This document shows, in pieces, positions 17,187-25,575 of a stretch of DNA of 64,000 nucleotides (positions are counted from its first letter, which is position 1; every line of letters begins with the position of its first letter). The stretch is from an uncultured Paracoccaceae bacterium (lineage in GTDB: Bacteria > Pseudomonadota > Alphaproteobacteria > Rhodobacterales > Rhodobacteraceae). Under the pieces are notes generated by a model. The model ran no database searches, was not told where the DNA came from, and saw nothing but the letters and a program-made list of their open reading frames with translations. Made by a program: the position numbers and the translations under genes. The stretch is from NCBI GenBank assembly GCA_937916485.1, contig CALFSV010000044.1, positions 1 to 64,000 of the forward strand. The letters run 5' to 3'.

Positions 17187-17843
17187 TTAGCAGTCATCCT
17201 TGGGCATGAGGTCCGCGATCTGCTGCGGGGTCAGCATCCGTACCGGCAGGCCGCGCAGCAAAAGGGCCAACTTGGCGTTTTCCTCAAGCTCTTCCATCGC
17301 ATAAACCGCCGCCTCCAGCGATGCGCCTGCAACGACGGGGCCATGATTGGCCAGCAGGACCGCCGACCGTTTGCCCGCAAGCCCGCGCACAGCATCGCCC
17401 ATCGCCGGATCGCCGGGCAGGAAAAAGGGCAGCAGCTTGACCTTGCCCATCTTCATGATCGCATAGGGCGTGATTGGCGGCAGGACGTTGTCGGGGTCGA
17501 CCTCGGGCAAGGTCGAAAGGGCGGTGGAATGGGTGGTATGCAGATGCACGACCGCCCCGGTTCCTGTCCGCGTTTCATAGAAGGCGCTGTGGAGCGGCAT
17601 TTCCTTGGTGGGTTTTAGCCCTGACAGAAGGCGGCCGTCGGGGCCGATATGGCTGATCTCGGCTGGATCAAGGAACCCCATAGAGCTTCCTGTCGGGGTC
17701 ACCAACAGGCTGCCATCCTCCAGCCGGACCGAGATATTGCCAGTGGACCCGTTGGTCAGCCCCCGGTCGAACAGGGACTTGGCAAACATCACCATCCGCT
17801 CGCGGGCGCGGGCTTCGGTGTGGGATATAGACGCGTCGGTCAT
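17187..17843 (-). CDS. otnC: Class II aldolase/adducin family, 3-oxo-tetronate 4-phosphate decarboxylase (OtnC)-like
   Basis: The 218-residue protein has the class II aldolase zinc site: HLHTTHS (His ligands) and the downstream NHGPVVAG His, plus the substrate motif STGNIS near residue 34 and TPTGSS. ATG 17843 overlaps the otnK stop by four bases; a longer in-frame extension upstream is antisense-free but lies inside otnK and is rejected. In the tetronate pathway OtnC removes CO2 from 3-oxo-tetronate 4-phosphate to give dihydroxyacetone phosphate. The fused order otnK-otnC supports the call over a fuculose aldolase. Confidence 0.8.
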   Translation of the reverse strand: MTDASISHTEARARERMVMFAKSLFDRGLTNGSTGNISVRLEDGSLLVTPTGSSMGFLDPAEISHIGPDGRLLSGLKPTKEMPLHSAFYETRTGTGAVVHLHTTHSTALSTLPEVDPDNVLPPITPYAIMKMGKVKLLPFFLPGDPAMGDAVRGLAGKRSAVLLANHGPVVAGASLEAAVYAMEELEENAKLALLLRGLPVRMLTPQQIADLMPKDDC

Positions 17844-19066
17844 GCAGTCTCCATCAGCGACAGCGCCTCGGAAAAGAAGTCGGGACCGCCAAAGTTGCCG
17901 GACTTCAGGGCAAGGGCCAGATCGCGCCCTTCGACCATCAGCGCCGGCACGCCAGTCGCAAGGCGCGGGCCGATGACGAGCCTGTGGGCGGAAAGTCCTG
18001 ATACGACAGCGCCGGATGTTTCGCCCCCCGCCACGATCATCCGCCGCACGCCCGCATCGGCAAGTGCTGCGGCCAGATCGGCAAAGAGGGCCTCGATCGC
18101 ATGGGCGATCCGGTCGGTCCCGTAAAGGTCCTGCGCGGCCCGAACGTCCGCCGGGTCGGCCGAGGTGTAGAGAAGCGGCGGGACCTTCTGTTCCATGGCC
18201 CAGGCGACAAGGTCGCCCCGGCGGACCGTGCCGTCTATCACCTCTTTGGCGGTGATCTCGCGGGCTGGCGCGATAGCGGCATATTTCGCGACCTGGCCCC
18301 GTGTCGCCCTGCTGCATGAACCGGAAAGCACGACGCCCGGGCCCGTCACGGCCGTCCAGTCGGGGGTCCCGGGTGTCGCGCCGAAATTAGCGGGCAGGCC
18401 AAGGGCAATGCCGGAACCGCCGGTCAGCAACTTGCGGTCCTTTGCGGCGGCGCCAAGGGTGATGAGGTCGGCCCCTGAAATGGCGTCAGCGATGACCATC
18501 GACGGCGGCAGGGCGGCGAGGGCAGCCCGCACCGCCTCGGGCCCTTGTGACACCACGGTCATCGGCAGGTGGGTGACCGGCCAGTCGGTCTGGGCGGCCA
18601 GCACCCGGCGCAGATCGGCGTCGCGCATCGGGGTCAGGGGGTGATCCTGCATGCCGCTTTCGTTCAACAGCACATCCCCGACGAACAGATGGCCCTGATA
18701 GACGCTGCGCCCGGCCTCGGGAAAGGCGGGGCTGGTGATCACATGGGTCTCGCCCAGACGGGCGGCGAGGGCTGTGGCAACCGGACCGATATTGCCCGCA
18801 TCCGTGCTGTCGAAGGTCGAACAGACCTTGAACACGATCTGCGTCGCGCCCTGCGCCAGCAGCCATTCGCAGGCGGCAAGGGACTGGGCCACCGCATCCG
18901 CTGGCGCAATGGTGCGGGATTTGAGGGCGACAACCCCTGCATCGACCCCGCCCGCGGGCCCGTCGGGCACCCCGACATATTGAACTGTGCGCATCCCAGC
19001 CTCGGCCAGGGTCAGGGCAATGTCAGAGGCGCCGGTAAAGTCATCGGCAATCACGCCCAGATGCAT
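17840..19066 (-). CDS. otnK: Four-carbon acid sugar kinase (DUF1537), 3-oxo-tetronate kinase (OtnK)-like
   Basis: ATG 19066 gives 408 residues, beginning with the DUF1537 signature GVIADDFTGASD (residues 4-15). The C-terminal nucleotide-binding domain contains VLSGSCSRATRGQ, GGETSGAVV and GPRLATGVPAL. These kinases phosphorylate 3-oxo-tetronate at O4 before OtnC acts. Some paralogues work on 3-oxo-isoapionate or glycerate-like acids, which the nearby split transketolase keeps open. The start overlaps the upstream lactonase-like gene by one base. Confidence 0.83.
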   Translation of the reverse strand: MHLGVIADDFTGASDIALTLAEAGMRTVQYVGVPDGPAGGVDAGVVALKSRTIAPADAVAQSLAACEWLLAQGATQIVFKVCSTFDSTDAGNIGPVATALAARLGETHVITSPAFPEAGRSVYQGHLFVGDVLLNESGMQDHPLTPMRDADLRRVLAAQTDWPVTHLPMTVVSQGPEAVRAALAALPPSMVIADAISGADLITLGAAAKDRKLLTGGSGIALGLPANFGATPGTPDWTAVTGPGVVLSGSCSRATRGQVAKYAAIAPAREITAKEVIDGTVRRGDLVAWAMEQKVPPLLYTSADPADVRAAQDLYGTDRIAHAIEALFADLAAALADAGVRRMIVAGGETSGAVVSGLSAHRLVIGPRLATGVPALMVEGRDLALALKSGNFGGPDFFSEALSLMETA

Positions 19067-19860
19067 CAGTGTGTTTCCTTCGATGGTCCCCGGTCCAGCC
19101 GGGTGATATGCGGTGCGATGTCTTGCGGAAACCGCTCTCGCACCAGCGGGTCGTGGCCCGGTATGATCAGGTCGGGCCGACTGGCCAACTGCCCAAGCCT
19201 TGTAAAGCCGTCGAGCATGTTCTGCATGTCCACCACGATGGGAAAGGGCATGCGGCGCTGAAAATTCTCGTAATAGTGGGCGGCGTCCGAGGCCAGCACC
19301 AGCCACCCAGCGGAGGTCCGGACCCGGACCGCCTGAAGCCCGCGCGAATGGCCACCGATGCAATGGACCGTCACGCCCTCGGCGATTTCGGCGTCTCCGT
19401 CGTAGAACACCACCTTGCCGGCATAAAGCCGCTTGACCGCTTCGCAGACATGGCCGGCTGTAAAGGGCATCCGCAGGGTGTCGTGGCACATGCAAGGGCC
19501 GGTGGCATAGGCCATCTCGGCGGCTTGCATGTGCAGGGTTGCATTGGGAAACAGATGCAGGCCGCCCGCATGGTCATAGTGCAGATGGGTCAGGATGAGG
19601 GTGGTGATGTCGTCCGGGGTCAGACCAAGGGGGGCAAGGGCCTCCTGCGGTTCCAGCCGGATCGGACGCCCCCGGGCTGTCGCCTCGGCGCCATCATAGC
19701 CAGTATCGACAAGGATCACTTCTGTCCCGCGCCGAAGGACCCAGATGAAATAGTCCATCGGATGAGGGGCGTCGTGATTGTCGGCAAAGACAAAGCTGTC
19801 GGCCCGCGTCCGTTCTTCCCTGTCCGCATACTTTAGCGCGTGGACCTGCCAATCACTCAT
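19066..19860 (-). CDS. Metallo-beta-lactamase fold hydrolase, N-acyl-homoserine-lactonase-like
   Basis: The 264-residue protein has the dinuclear metal motif THLHYDHAGG, with further ligands at GGHSRG, ASDAAHYY and the C-terminal PGHD. The order and length match the AHL lactonase (AiiA/AttM) branch. There is no signal peptide, so it is cytoplasmic. It sits in the operon ABM-MBL-otnK-otnC with 1- and 4-base overlaps. Hydrolysis of a sugar lactone feeding the kinase is therefore more likely than quorum quenching, though the latter cannot be excluded. Confidence 0.82.
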   Translation of the reverse strand: MSDWQVHALKYADREERTRADSFVFADNHDAPHPMDYFIWVLRRGTEVILVDTGYDGAEATARGRPIRLEPQEALAPLGLTPDDITTLILTHLHYDHAGGLHLFPNATLHMQAAEMAYATGPCMCHDTLRMPFTAGHVCEAVKRLYAGKVVFYDGDAEIAEGVTVHCIGGHSRGLQAVRVRTSAGWLVLASDAAHYYENFQRRMPFPIVVDMQNMLDGFTRLGQLASRPDLIIPGHDPLVRERFPQDIAPHITRLDRGPSKETH

Positions 19861-20150
19861 TGCGCGACCTGAGTATACCGCCTGACGGACTTGGTCGCGA
19901 TCATGTCGGCCGTGGCCGCGTCAAAGGCCTTGAAGTGGGCGCTGGCCAGATGGGCGTCAAAGGCGGCTGCGTCGGTATAAAGTTCGTACAGCCCAACCTC
20001 GTCGGGCAGGGATGGGTCGGTCAGAACGTCGAACTGACGGCACCCCGGTTCCTCGGCCAGCGAGGTGCGGGCATTTCGCAGCATCAAGGGCATGAAATCG
20101 TCCATGCGCCCGGGCGCGATTCCAAAGGTAACACAAACCGCAAAACTCAT
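19857..20150 (-). CDS. Antibiotic biosynthesis monooxygenase (ABM/YgiN-like) domain protein
   Basis: This small dimeric ferredoxin-like alpha/beta-barrel protein of 97 residues has the ABM pattern: EPGCRQFDV, VGLYELYTDAAAFDAHLAS and HFKAF. Members include quinol monooxygenases and aldose mutarotase-like or isomerase-like proteins, and many act on small sugars with unknown chemistry. It is first in the minus-strand operon leading to otnC and overlaps the lactonase-like gene by four bases. A mutarotase-like supporting role is possible but is inference only. Confidence 0.8.
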   Translation of the reverse strand: MSFAVCVTFGIAPGRMDDFMPLMLRNARTSLAEEPGCRQFDVLTDPSLPDEVGLYELYTDAAAFDAHLASAHFKAFDAATADMIATKSVRRYTQVAQ

Positions 20151-20543
20151 CCTGGTCCCCCCGACTCAGCGCCTCGTCCTGTCGGGCGCGATGGCACCAC
20201 GACGCGTTCACTGATGGCGAGTATGGCCGCTATGGCGGGGCTGAGAAAGACCAAATGGCCGGAACCGGAGTGGTGGAAAGGGCAGATCGCGCCGATTCCG
20301 GGCTAGGATTCATCTGGCCGCGACGGATTACTGCGCATCCATGGCGATCGGGGCAACAAATGGACTCGGCTACCAAGCTGGTTGAGTATGGTTCTGAAAT
20401 TGCAGGGTATACCACGCAATAAATTGCCGTTTCATCCGAATTCAGCGCGTTTTTCCTTGCTTTTAGTGATGCATACGTTAACAAATGTGTAAATTCAGCC
20501 TGACAGCATTTCGCAAAGATTGGTTGACACTGCAGGATCCCGA
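20151..20543. other. 393-base divergent intergenic region
   Basis: It separates the minus-strand ABM operon from the plus-strand ttuC-like operon. The only clear element is the GGTATACC site at 20406-20413. The half nearest the ttuC-like gene is more AT-rich and could hold both promoters. I see no convincing small gene or RNA structure. Confidence 0.6.
20406..20413. promoter_or_regulatory. Candidate FadR/GntR operator upstream of ttuC-like operon
   Basis: The GGTATACC core, with a less symmetric flank (GGGTATACCAC), lies 131 bases upstream of the dehydrogenase start. It is the weakest of the five copies by flank symmetry. Confidence 0.55.
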
Positions 20544-21644
20544 ATGATGGGGCATCATTTTACCATAGCGGTTTTTGAAGGGGACGGTATCGGCCCCGAG
20601 ATCACGGCGCCCACGATTGAAATCCTGACCAAACTGGCCGGAACCAATCGTGACTACGACCTGACCTTTGTGACCGCGCCAGCAGGCGCGGCCTATTATG
20701 CCCGAACGGGAGAAAGCCTTCCGGCAGAATCGCTGCGCATCGCCGGTGAGGCGGACGCTATCCTGCTGTCGGCGATGGGTCTGCCTGACGTTCGCTATCC
20801 TGACGGCACCGAAATTTCCCCCCAGATCGAATTGCGCAAGCACTTTGGCCTTTATGCCGGGGTCCGGCCGGTGCGGGTCCCTGTCGGTGGGATTACACCG
20901 CTGAAGATGGCCAAGGACCGGTGGATCGACTTTGTCCTGATCCGCGAAAGTACCGAAGGTCTGTTCTTTACCCAAGGTACCGGTGAGGTCAGCCATGACG
21001 AGGCCCGCGAAACGCTGCGGATCACGCGTGCGGTTTCTGAAAAGCTGTTCGCTTTTGCCTTCAAGATGGCCGCCGATCGCAAGGCCCATGGTCGGGGACC
21101 GGGGCGGGTGACCTGCGTGGACAAGGCAAACGTGTTCCGCGCCTTCGCCTTTTTCCGCGGTATCTTCAACGAGGTTGCGGCACAAAATCCGGACATCAAG
21201 GCCGACAGCGCCTATGTTGATGCAACGGCGCTTTGGCTTGTTCAGAAACCGTGGGATTTTGATGTTCTGGTCACCGAGAACATGTTTGGCGACATTCTGT
21301 CCGATCTGGGGGCAGGCCTGATGGGCGGGCTTGGCCTTGCGCCGTCCGCCGATATCGGGGACGACCATGCGGTCTTTCAGCCCTGCCACGGATCGGCCCC
21401 TGACATTGCCGGGCAAGGCAAGGCCAATCCCTTTGCCATGTTCCTGTCGGCGGCCATGATGCTGGAGTGGCTGGCGATAAAGCACAATGTCCCGGCCATG
21501 AGCAATGATGCTGACCTGCTACGGCTCGCCGTTGAGGCGCAGGTCGCGGCGGGAACGACGCTGACCCCGGATCTTGGCGGCACGGCCTCAACACAAGAGG
21601 CATTCCTGGCCGTTGCTGACATCCTTTGCGCGGGACGAAAATGA
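20544..21644 (+). CDS. Isocitrate/isopropylmalate dehydrogenase family, tartrate dehydrogenase (TtuC)-like
   Basis: The 366-residue beta-decarboxylating dehydrogenase opens with VFEGDGIGPEI. It has the substrate arginines in IELRKHFGLYAGVRPVR, RESTEGLF, the catalytic YVDATALWL and the metal site VTENMFGDILSDLGAGL, then the HGSAPDIAG cofactor loop. Which subtype is uncertain: tartrate/D-malate dehydrogenase fits the context better than leucine biosynthesis, because no leu genes are near. The start is ATG 20544 or the adjacent ATG 20547; the ribosome site is weak. It leads the operon with a Gfo/Idh gene and gntR, joined by 4-base overlaps. Confidence 0.83.
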   Translation: MMGHHFTIAVFEGDGIGPEITAPTIEILTKLAGTNRDYDLTFVTAPAGAAYYARTGESLPAESLRIAGEADAILLSAMGLPDVRYPDGTEISPQIELRKHFGLYAGVRPVRVPVGGITPLKMAKDRWIDFVLIRESTEGLFFTQGTGEVSHDEARETLRITRAVSEKLFAFAFKMAADRKAHGRGPGRVTCVDKANVFRAFAFFRGIFNEVAAQNPDIKADSAYVDATALWLVQKPWDFDVLVTENMFGDILSDLGAGLMGGLGLAPSADIGDDHAVFQPCHGSAPDIAGQGKANPFAMFLSAAMMLEWLAIKHNVPAMSNDADLLRLAVEAQVAAGTTLTPDLGGTASTQEAFLAVADILCAGRK

Positions 21645-22654
21645 AGGTCGCCTGCCTTGGAGCGGGCTACTTCAGCCAGTTTCACCTAAGCGGCTGGCGG
21701 GCCATTGACGGGGTCGAGGTTGTCGGAATCTCGGACCTTGATGGCGATGAGGCGCGGGCCACCGGGCTGCCGGTCTATCCGACCCTGTCCGACATGATGG
21801 CGCACACCTCGCCCGACATACTCGACATCATCATCCCCCCCGAAGGCCATGCAGAAGCGATCCGCGAGGGCCTGCGCCACGCCCCTCGTGCGATCATCTG
21901 CCAAAAGCCGTTCTGCACCTCGCTTCATGAGGCGCGCGAGATGGCGCTGTTGGCAAAAGAGGCGGGCATACCCCTGATCGTGCACGAGAATTTTCGGTTT
22001 CAGCCCTGGTATCGGGCGTTGCGAAGCCTTCTGGACGAGGGCGCGATTGGCACGCCCTTGCAGGCGACGTTCCGGATGCGACCGGGGGATGGGCAGGGGC
22101 CGGACGCCTATATGGCACGGCAACCCTACTTTCAGGGGCTGCCCCGTTTTCTGGTCCATGAAACGGCGGTGCATTGGGTCGACACCTTTCGATATCTGTT
22201 CGGCAACCCCACAGCGGTTTATGCCGACCTGCGACAGCTGAACCCGGTCATCGCGGGTGAGGATGCCGGGTTTATCCTGTTTGATCATCCGGGCGGGGTG
22301 CGGGTGATGTTTGACGGCAACCGGCTGCTTGATCATGCCGCCGCAAATCCCCGCTGCACCATGGGCGAGGGGCTGTTTGAAGGGACTGGGGGCAGCATCA
22401 GCTTGCGCGGTGATGGATCGCTTTACCTGCGCGCCTTTGGTCAGCAGGAGGAGGTCTGCGTCCTGCCACCTGACACCAGCGGCATATTTGGGGGCGATTG
22501 TGCCCGCCACTTGCAGGCCCATGTTGTGACCGCTTTGTCAGACGGTGGGGGTTTTGAAAACACGGCTATAGATTACCTGACCGTACTTGAGGTAAAAGAG
22601 TTGGTATACCAATCTTCATTTTTGAACAAAAAGATAGAAATGGCACGCCAATGA
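21641..22654 (+). CDS. Gfo/Idh/MocA family oxidoreductase
   Basis: ATG 21641 gives 337 residues. The Rossmann motif GAGYFSQFH is at 7-15, CQKPF replaces the usual EKP at about 88-92, and the catalytic-His segment is FLVHETAVHWVDTFRYLFG. It overlaps the stop of the ttuC-like gene by four bases and the next gntR by four bases. The Glu-to-Gln change in the EKP motif is unusual. An NAD(P)-dependent sugar dehydrogenase is expected, with unknown substrate. The operator for the next gene is embedded in its 3' end. Confidence 0.83.
   Translation: MKVACLGAGYFSQFHLSGWRAIDGVEVVGISDLDGDEARATGLPVYPTLSDMMAHTSPDILDIIIPPEGHAEAIREGLRHAPRAIICQKPFCTSLHEAREMALLAKEAGIPLIVHENFRFQPWYRALRSLLDEGAIGTPLQATFRMRPGDGQGPDAYMARQPYFQGLPRFLVHETAVHWVDTFRYLFGNPTAVYADLRQLNPVIAGEDAGFILFDHPGGVRVMFDGNRLLDHAAANPRCTMGEGLFEGTGGSISLRGDGSLYLRAFGQQEEVCVLPPDTSGIFGGDCARHLQAHVVTALSDGGGFENTAIDYLTVLEVKELVYQSSFLNKKIEMARQ
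22601..22612. promoter_or_regulatory. Candidate FadR/GntR operator inside the 3' end of the Gfo/Idh gene
   Basis: TTGGTATACCAA is a perfect 12-base palindrome 38 bases before the gntR start. It is read in frame as Leu-Val-Tyr-Gln in the upstream gene. It could autoregulate gntR or act as a roadblock. Confidence 0.65.
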
Positions 22655-23328
22655 CCCTGGATGCTGAGCGCACCAGATCAAATTCTTCCATCGCGGTCGA
22701 CATGCTGCGCGACCTGATCTTTTCGGGTGAACTTGCCGCAGGCACCGACCATCTGGAAAGCGAACTGGCCGAGGTTCTTGGCATGTCGCGGACGCCTGTC
22801 CGCGAGGCTGTGGTTCTGCTTGAGGCGCAGGGCCTGCTTGAGGTCCGGCCCCGTAAGGGCGTGCGGATCAAGCGGGTGTCGCCTGAAGATATGGCTGAGA
22901 TTTACGATATCCTGACCGAGCTTGAAAGCCTTGCCGCCGAGACCGCTGCAAAGGCGGGTTATTCAGAGCAGGAGCTTTCTGGAATGAAGCAGGCCCTCGA
23001 CGCCATGGACGAGGCTATTGCCCTTCATAATCGCGAAGCCTGGGCCATTGCTGACGACAACTTTCACCAAGAACTTGTCAGCCTGGGCAAAAATGTTCGC
23101 TTGCAGGCCATTGCCACGATGATGTCCGATCAGGTGCGCCGTGCCCGTCTTGTCACGCTTTACATCAGGCCAGAGCCGACCAAGTCAAACTCTGACCATC
23201 GCGACGTCTATGATGCGATCCTGCGGGGCGATGCGGCTGCTGCCCGTGCCGTACATCACGAGCATCGCGCACATGCCAAGCAGGTGATCCTGGAGCTGCT
23301 GCGCCGCCACCGGTTGAGCAGTATCTGA
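22651..23328 (+). CDS. GntR-family regulator, FadR/FCD subgroup
   Basis: The 225-residue protein has the winged-helix signature SRTPVREAVVLLEAQGL (46-62) and an FCD domain with metal-type residues in ADDNFHQE and SDHRDVYD and the C-terminal VHHEHRAHA. It overlaps the Gfo/Idh stop by four bases, so it is the last gene of its operon. The TTGGTATACCAA site just upstream suggests autoregulation. It is a second candidate for the GGTATACC sites alongside the 8665-9396 regulator. Confidence 0.88.
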   Translation: MTLDAERTRSNSSIAVDMLRDLIFSGELAAGTDHLESELAEVLGMSRTPVREAVVLLEAQGLLEVRPRKGVRIKRVSPEDMAEIYDILTELESLAAETAAKAGYSEQELSGMKQALDAMDEAIALHNREAWAIADDNFHQELVSLGKNVRLQAIATMMSDQVRRARLVTLYIRPEPTKSNSDHRDVYDAILRGDAAAARAVHHEHRAHAKQVILELLRRHRLSSI

Positions 23329-23416
23329 AGGTCATCTGGCGCGCCCTTTCAAGGTGCGGCGTGGCGATGGCGGGTCAACGGTGTATGACCAGGGAACATT
23401 CGCCAAAGGACGCCCC

Positions 23417-24792
23417 ATGTCCATGCTGATCACCACCCATCTTGAGATCGTTCTTGTCACGCTGCTAAGCCTGTTGATGGCCGTTGTGGTGTTGCAGCAA
23501 AGGCGGTCGCCCCAGTCGGCGGTGGCCTGGCTGTTGTTCATGATCGTGGTGCCCTATCTGGCCTTGCCCCTGTTCCTGCTGCTTGGATTTCGCAAGCAAA
23601 GCGGCCGGTTTGCGCCCATCGTGTTCATCCCTGAGATGGCGGCGGACGATAGCGGCGGCCCCAAGGCGGCCCGTCTTGATCATGTGTTTCACGAGTTTGG
23701 CCTGCCTGCTGCGAGGCCGGGCCATGACTTTACCCTTTTGGCTGTCCGCTTCTTTCTCATGCGGCGCTGTCGACCATCGTTGAGACGGCGACAGACAGCA
23801 TTGATGTGCTGTTCTACATCGTGGCCGACGATCCGGTAGGCGTGGCCTTTGTAAAGGCCCTGACCCGACGCGCCCAAGAGGGCGTCAAGGTTCGCCTGCT
23901 TCTGGACCGGTTCGGCAGCCTGCGCCCGCCGCGCGGGGCCATCGCGGGGCTCAGGGCGGCGGGCGGTGAGGTGCGGTTCTTTTCGCCCCTCATCCAGCGT
24001 CCGGGCAATGGCAAGCTGAACCTGCGCAACCATCGCAAGATGGTCATCGCGGACGGGATGCGCGTCTTTAGCGGCGGCATGAACGTGGGAGAGGACTACC
24101 TTGGCCCCAAACCCGTCCCCGGCCAGTGGAACGATCTCGGCTTTGACCTGACCGGCCCGGCCGTTGCCCATTTCGAGGATATCTTCATTTCAGACTGGGA
24201 GGTTGTGGGCGGGGTGCCGGACCGCCGACCGCACACGGGGCCTGTCCCGCAAAGGGGCGATGCCACCGTTCAGGTGGTCCCTGCCGGGCCGGATCTGGTG
24301 TTGGACCCGCTGCACGATGGGCTGGTTCAGTCGATTCACGCGGCCCGTAAAAGGGTCTGGGTCGTGACCCCCTATTTCCTGCCGACTGAATTGCTGGGCA
24401 ACGCCCTGACCATCGCCGCCCGGCGGGGTGTCGACGTGCGGATCGTTCTGCCCCGCAAATCGAACCAGCGTCTCGCGGATTTCGCCCGGGGGGCGTATTT
24501 GCGCGAAATGGAGGATGCCGGGTGCAAGGTCCTGCTTTGGCAACCGGGCATGATCCACGCCAAGGCGGGTCTGATCGACGATGTCGCCTTTGTCGGATCG
24601 GCCAATTTCGATGTGCGCAGCATGTTGCTGAACTTTGAGGTCGACCTTTTCGTCTATGACGTCAGGTCTGTCGCCACCCTGGAAAGCTGGTTTCTCGATC
24701 TCTTGCCCGATTGCAAGGCTGGGGTCCCCCGCGCGAGTTTCATCCGTCGGTTGGCCGAAGGCGTGTTTCGACTGGGGGCGCCAGTCCTGTGA
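23417..24792 (+). pseudogene. cls: Cardiolipin synthase (phospholipase D family), apparent frameshift
   Basis: The N-terminal frame from ATG 23417 encodes two membrane helices typical of cardiolipin synthases. The C-terminal frame carries both HxKxxxxD motifs (NHRKMVIAD and IHAKAGLIDD). The reading frame changes near 23735-23740, at the run CCCTTTTGG: one inserted base there would join FTLL to the segment before AALSTIVETATDSIDVLFYI and give about 458 residues, the normal family length. So this is either a recent inactivating deletion or a sequencing error in a homopolymer. If intact, it joins two phosphatidylglycerols to cardiolipin at the inner membrane. Confidence 0.8.
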
Positions 24793-24815
24793 AGATCGGG
24801 CCAGTCCTGTGACCG

Positions 24816-25559
24816 TTAGTCGGTAAGGGGCTCCAACGGAACGCGGCCGTCTTCAGTCAGTTGGGTCGCCTTGCCGTCCTCGATCACCACGACGGTCAGG
24901 GGCCCGCCATAGGCGGCGCCGGTATCAATGTTCAGGCGGTTGCCGTAGTTTTTGGGCACGTCCACCGGCGTGTGCCCATGCACCACAAGGCCACCGTGAT
25001 CGCGCCGGTCGTTGTGAAACTCTGCCCGGATCCACATCAGATCGGTCGGCTTTTGCTGATCCAGCGGGAGACCCGGACGCAGGCCCGCATGGACAAAGAT
25101 CGCCCCCGCGGTCTGGTGCATCAGGGGCAGGGCCTCCAGAAACTGGCGGTGTGCGGGTGGGACCTTTGCCAGCGCCTCTTCGTGCAGATCGTCGAGGGTG
25201 CGGCCTTCGACATCGGCAATGCCGTAGCTGGCCAGCGTCGTCGGTCCACCCAGACGGGGGTGCAGCCAGCTAAGATCCGACCGCAGGCCGGGGTCCTTGG
25301 CGCGGGGATCATCAAGGAAGAGGGCGAACATGAAATCATGGTTGCCCTTCAGCGTGATCCAGGGACCGCCCTTTGCCGGGCCCGCCACCAGCCAGTCGAT
25401 GACGCCGGCGCTGTCCGGACCCCGATCCACCAGATCGCCCAGATGGACAACGGGGGCGATGTCGTCACCGGTCAGCCGGCGGTCGCGGGCGATCAGGACA
25501 TGGGCCTCTTGCAATAGCCCAAGGTGGCCATGGATGTCGCCAATGGCATAAGCGCGCAT
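24816..25559 (-). CDS. Calcineurin-like metallophosphatase (PrpA/ApaH-type)
   Basis: The 247-residue protein has the metallophosphatase motifs GDIHGH (7-12), GDLVDRG (41-47) and GNHDFM, with VHAG and GHTPVDVPKN further on. It resembles bacterial PPP-type Ser/Thr phosphatases and diadenosine tetraphosphatases. It begins 16 bases after the Anbu stop on the same strand, so it may be the last gene of the Anbu operon. Substrate choice between phosphoprotein and dinucleotide cannot be made by eye. Confidence 0.84.
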   Translation of the reverse strand: MRAYAIGDIHGHLGLLQEAHVLIARDRRLTGDDIAPVVHLGDLVDRGPDSAGVIDWLVAGPAKGGPWITLKGNHDFMFALFLDDPRAKDPGLRSDLSWLHPRLGGPTTLASYGIADVEGRTLDDLHEEALAKVPPAHRQFLEALPLMHQTAGAIFVHAGLRPGLPLDQQKPTDLMWIRAEFHNDRRDHGGLVVHGHTPVDVPKNYGNRLNIDTGAAYGGPLTVVVIEDGKATQLTEDGRVPLEPLTD

Positions 25560-25575
25560 GAATTTGGTCCGTTTG

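Noticed and set aside
17844..18317. Upstream in-frame extension of otnC
   Set aside because: It lies within otnK. The 218-residue OtnC from ATG 17843 has the normal family length and a 4-base coupling overlap.
19869..19880. Extra AGTATACC resembling the shared operator
   Set aside because: It lies inside the ABM coding region, lacks the GG half and has no downstream promoter role.
20230..20484. 84-codon minus-strand frame in the 393-base gap
   Set aside because: It has no ribosome site and no recognisable motif, and it crosses the candidate operator.
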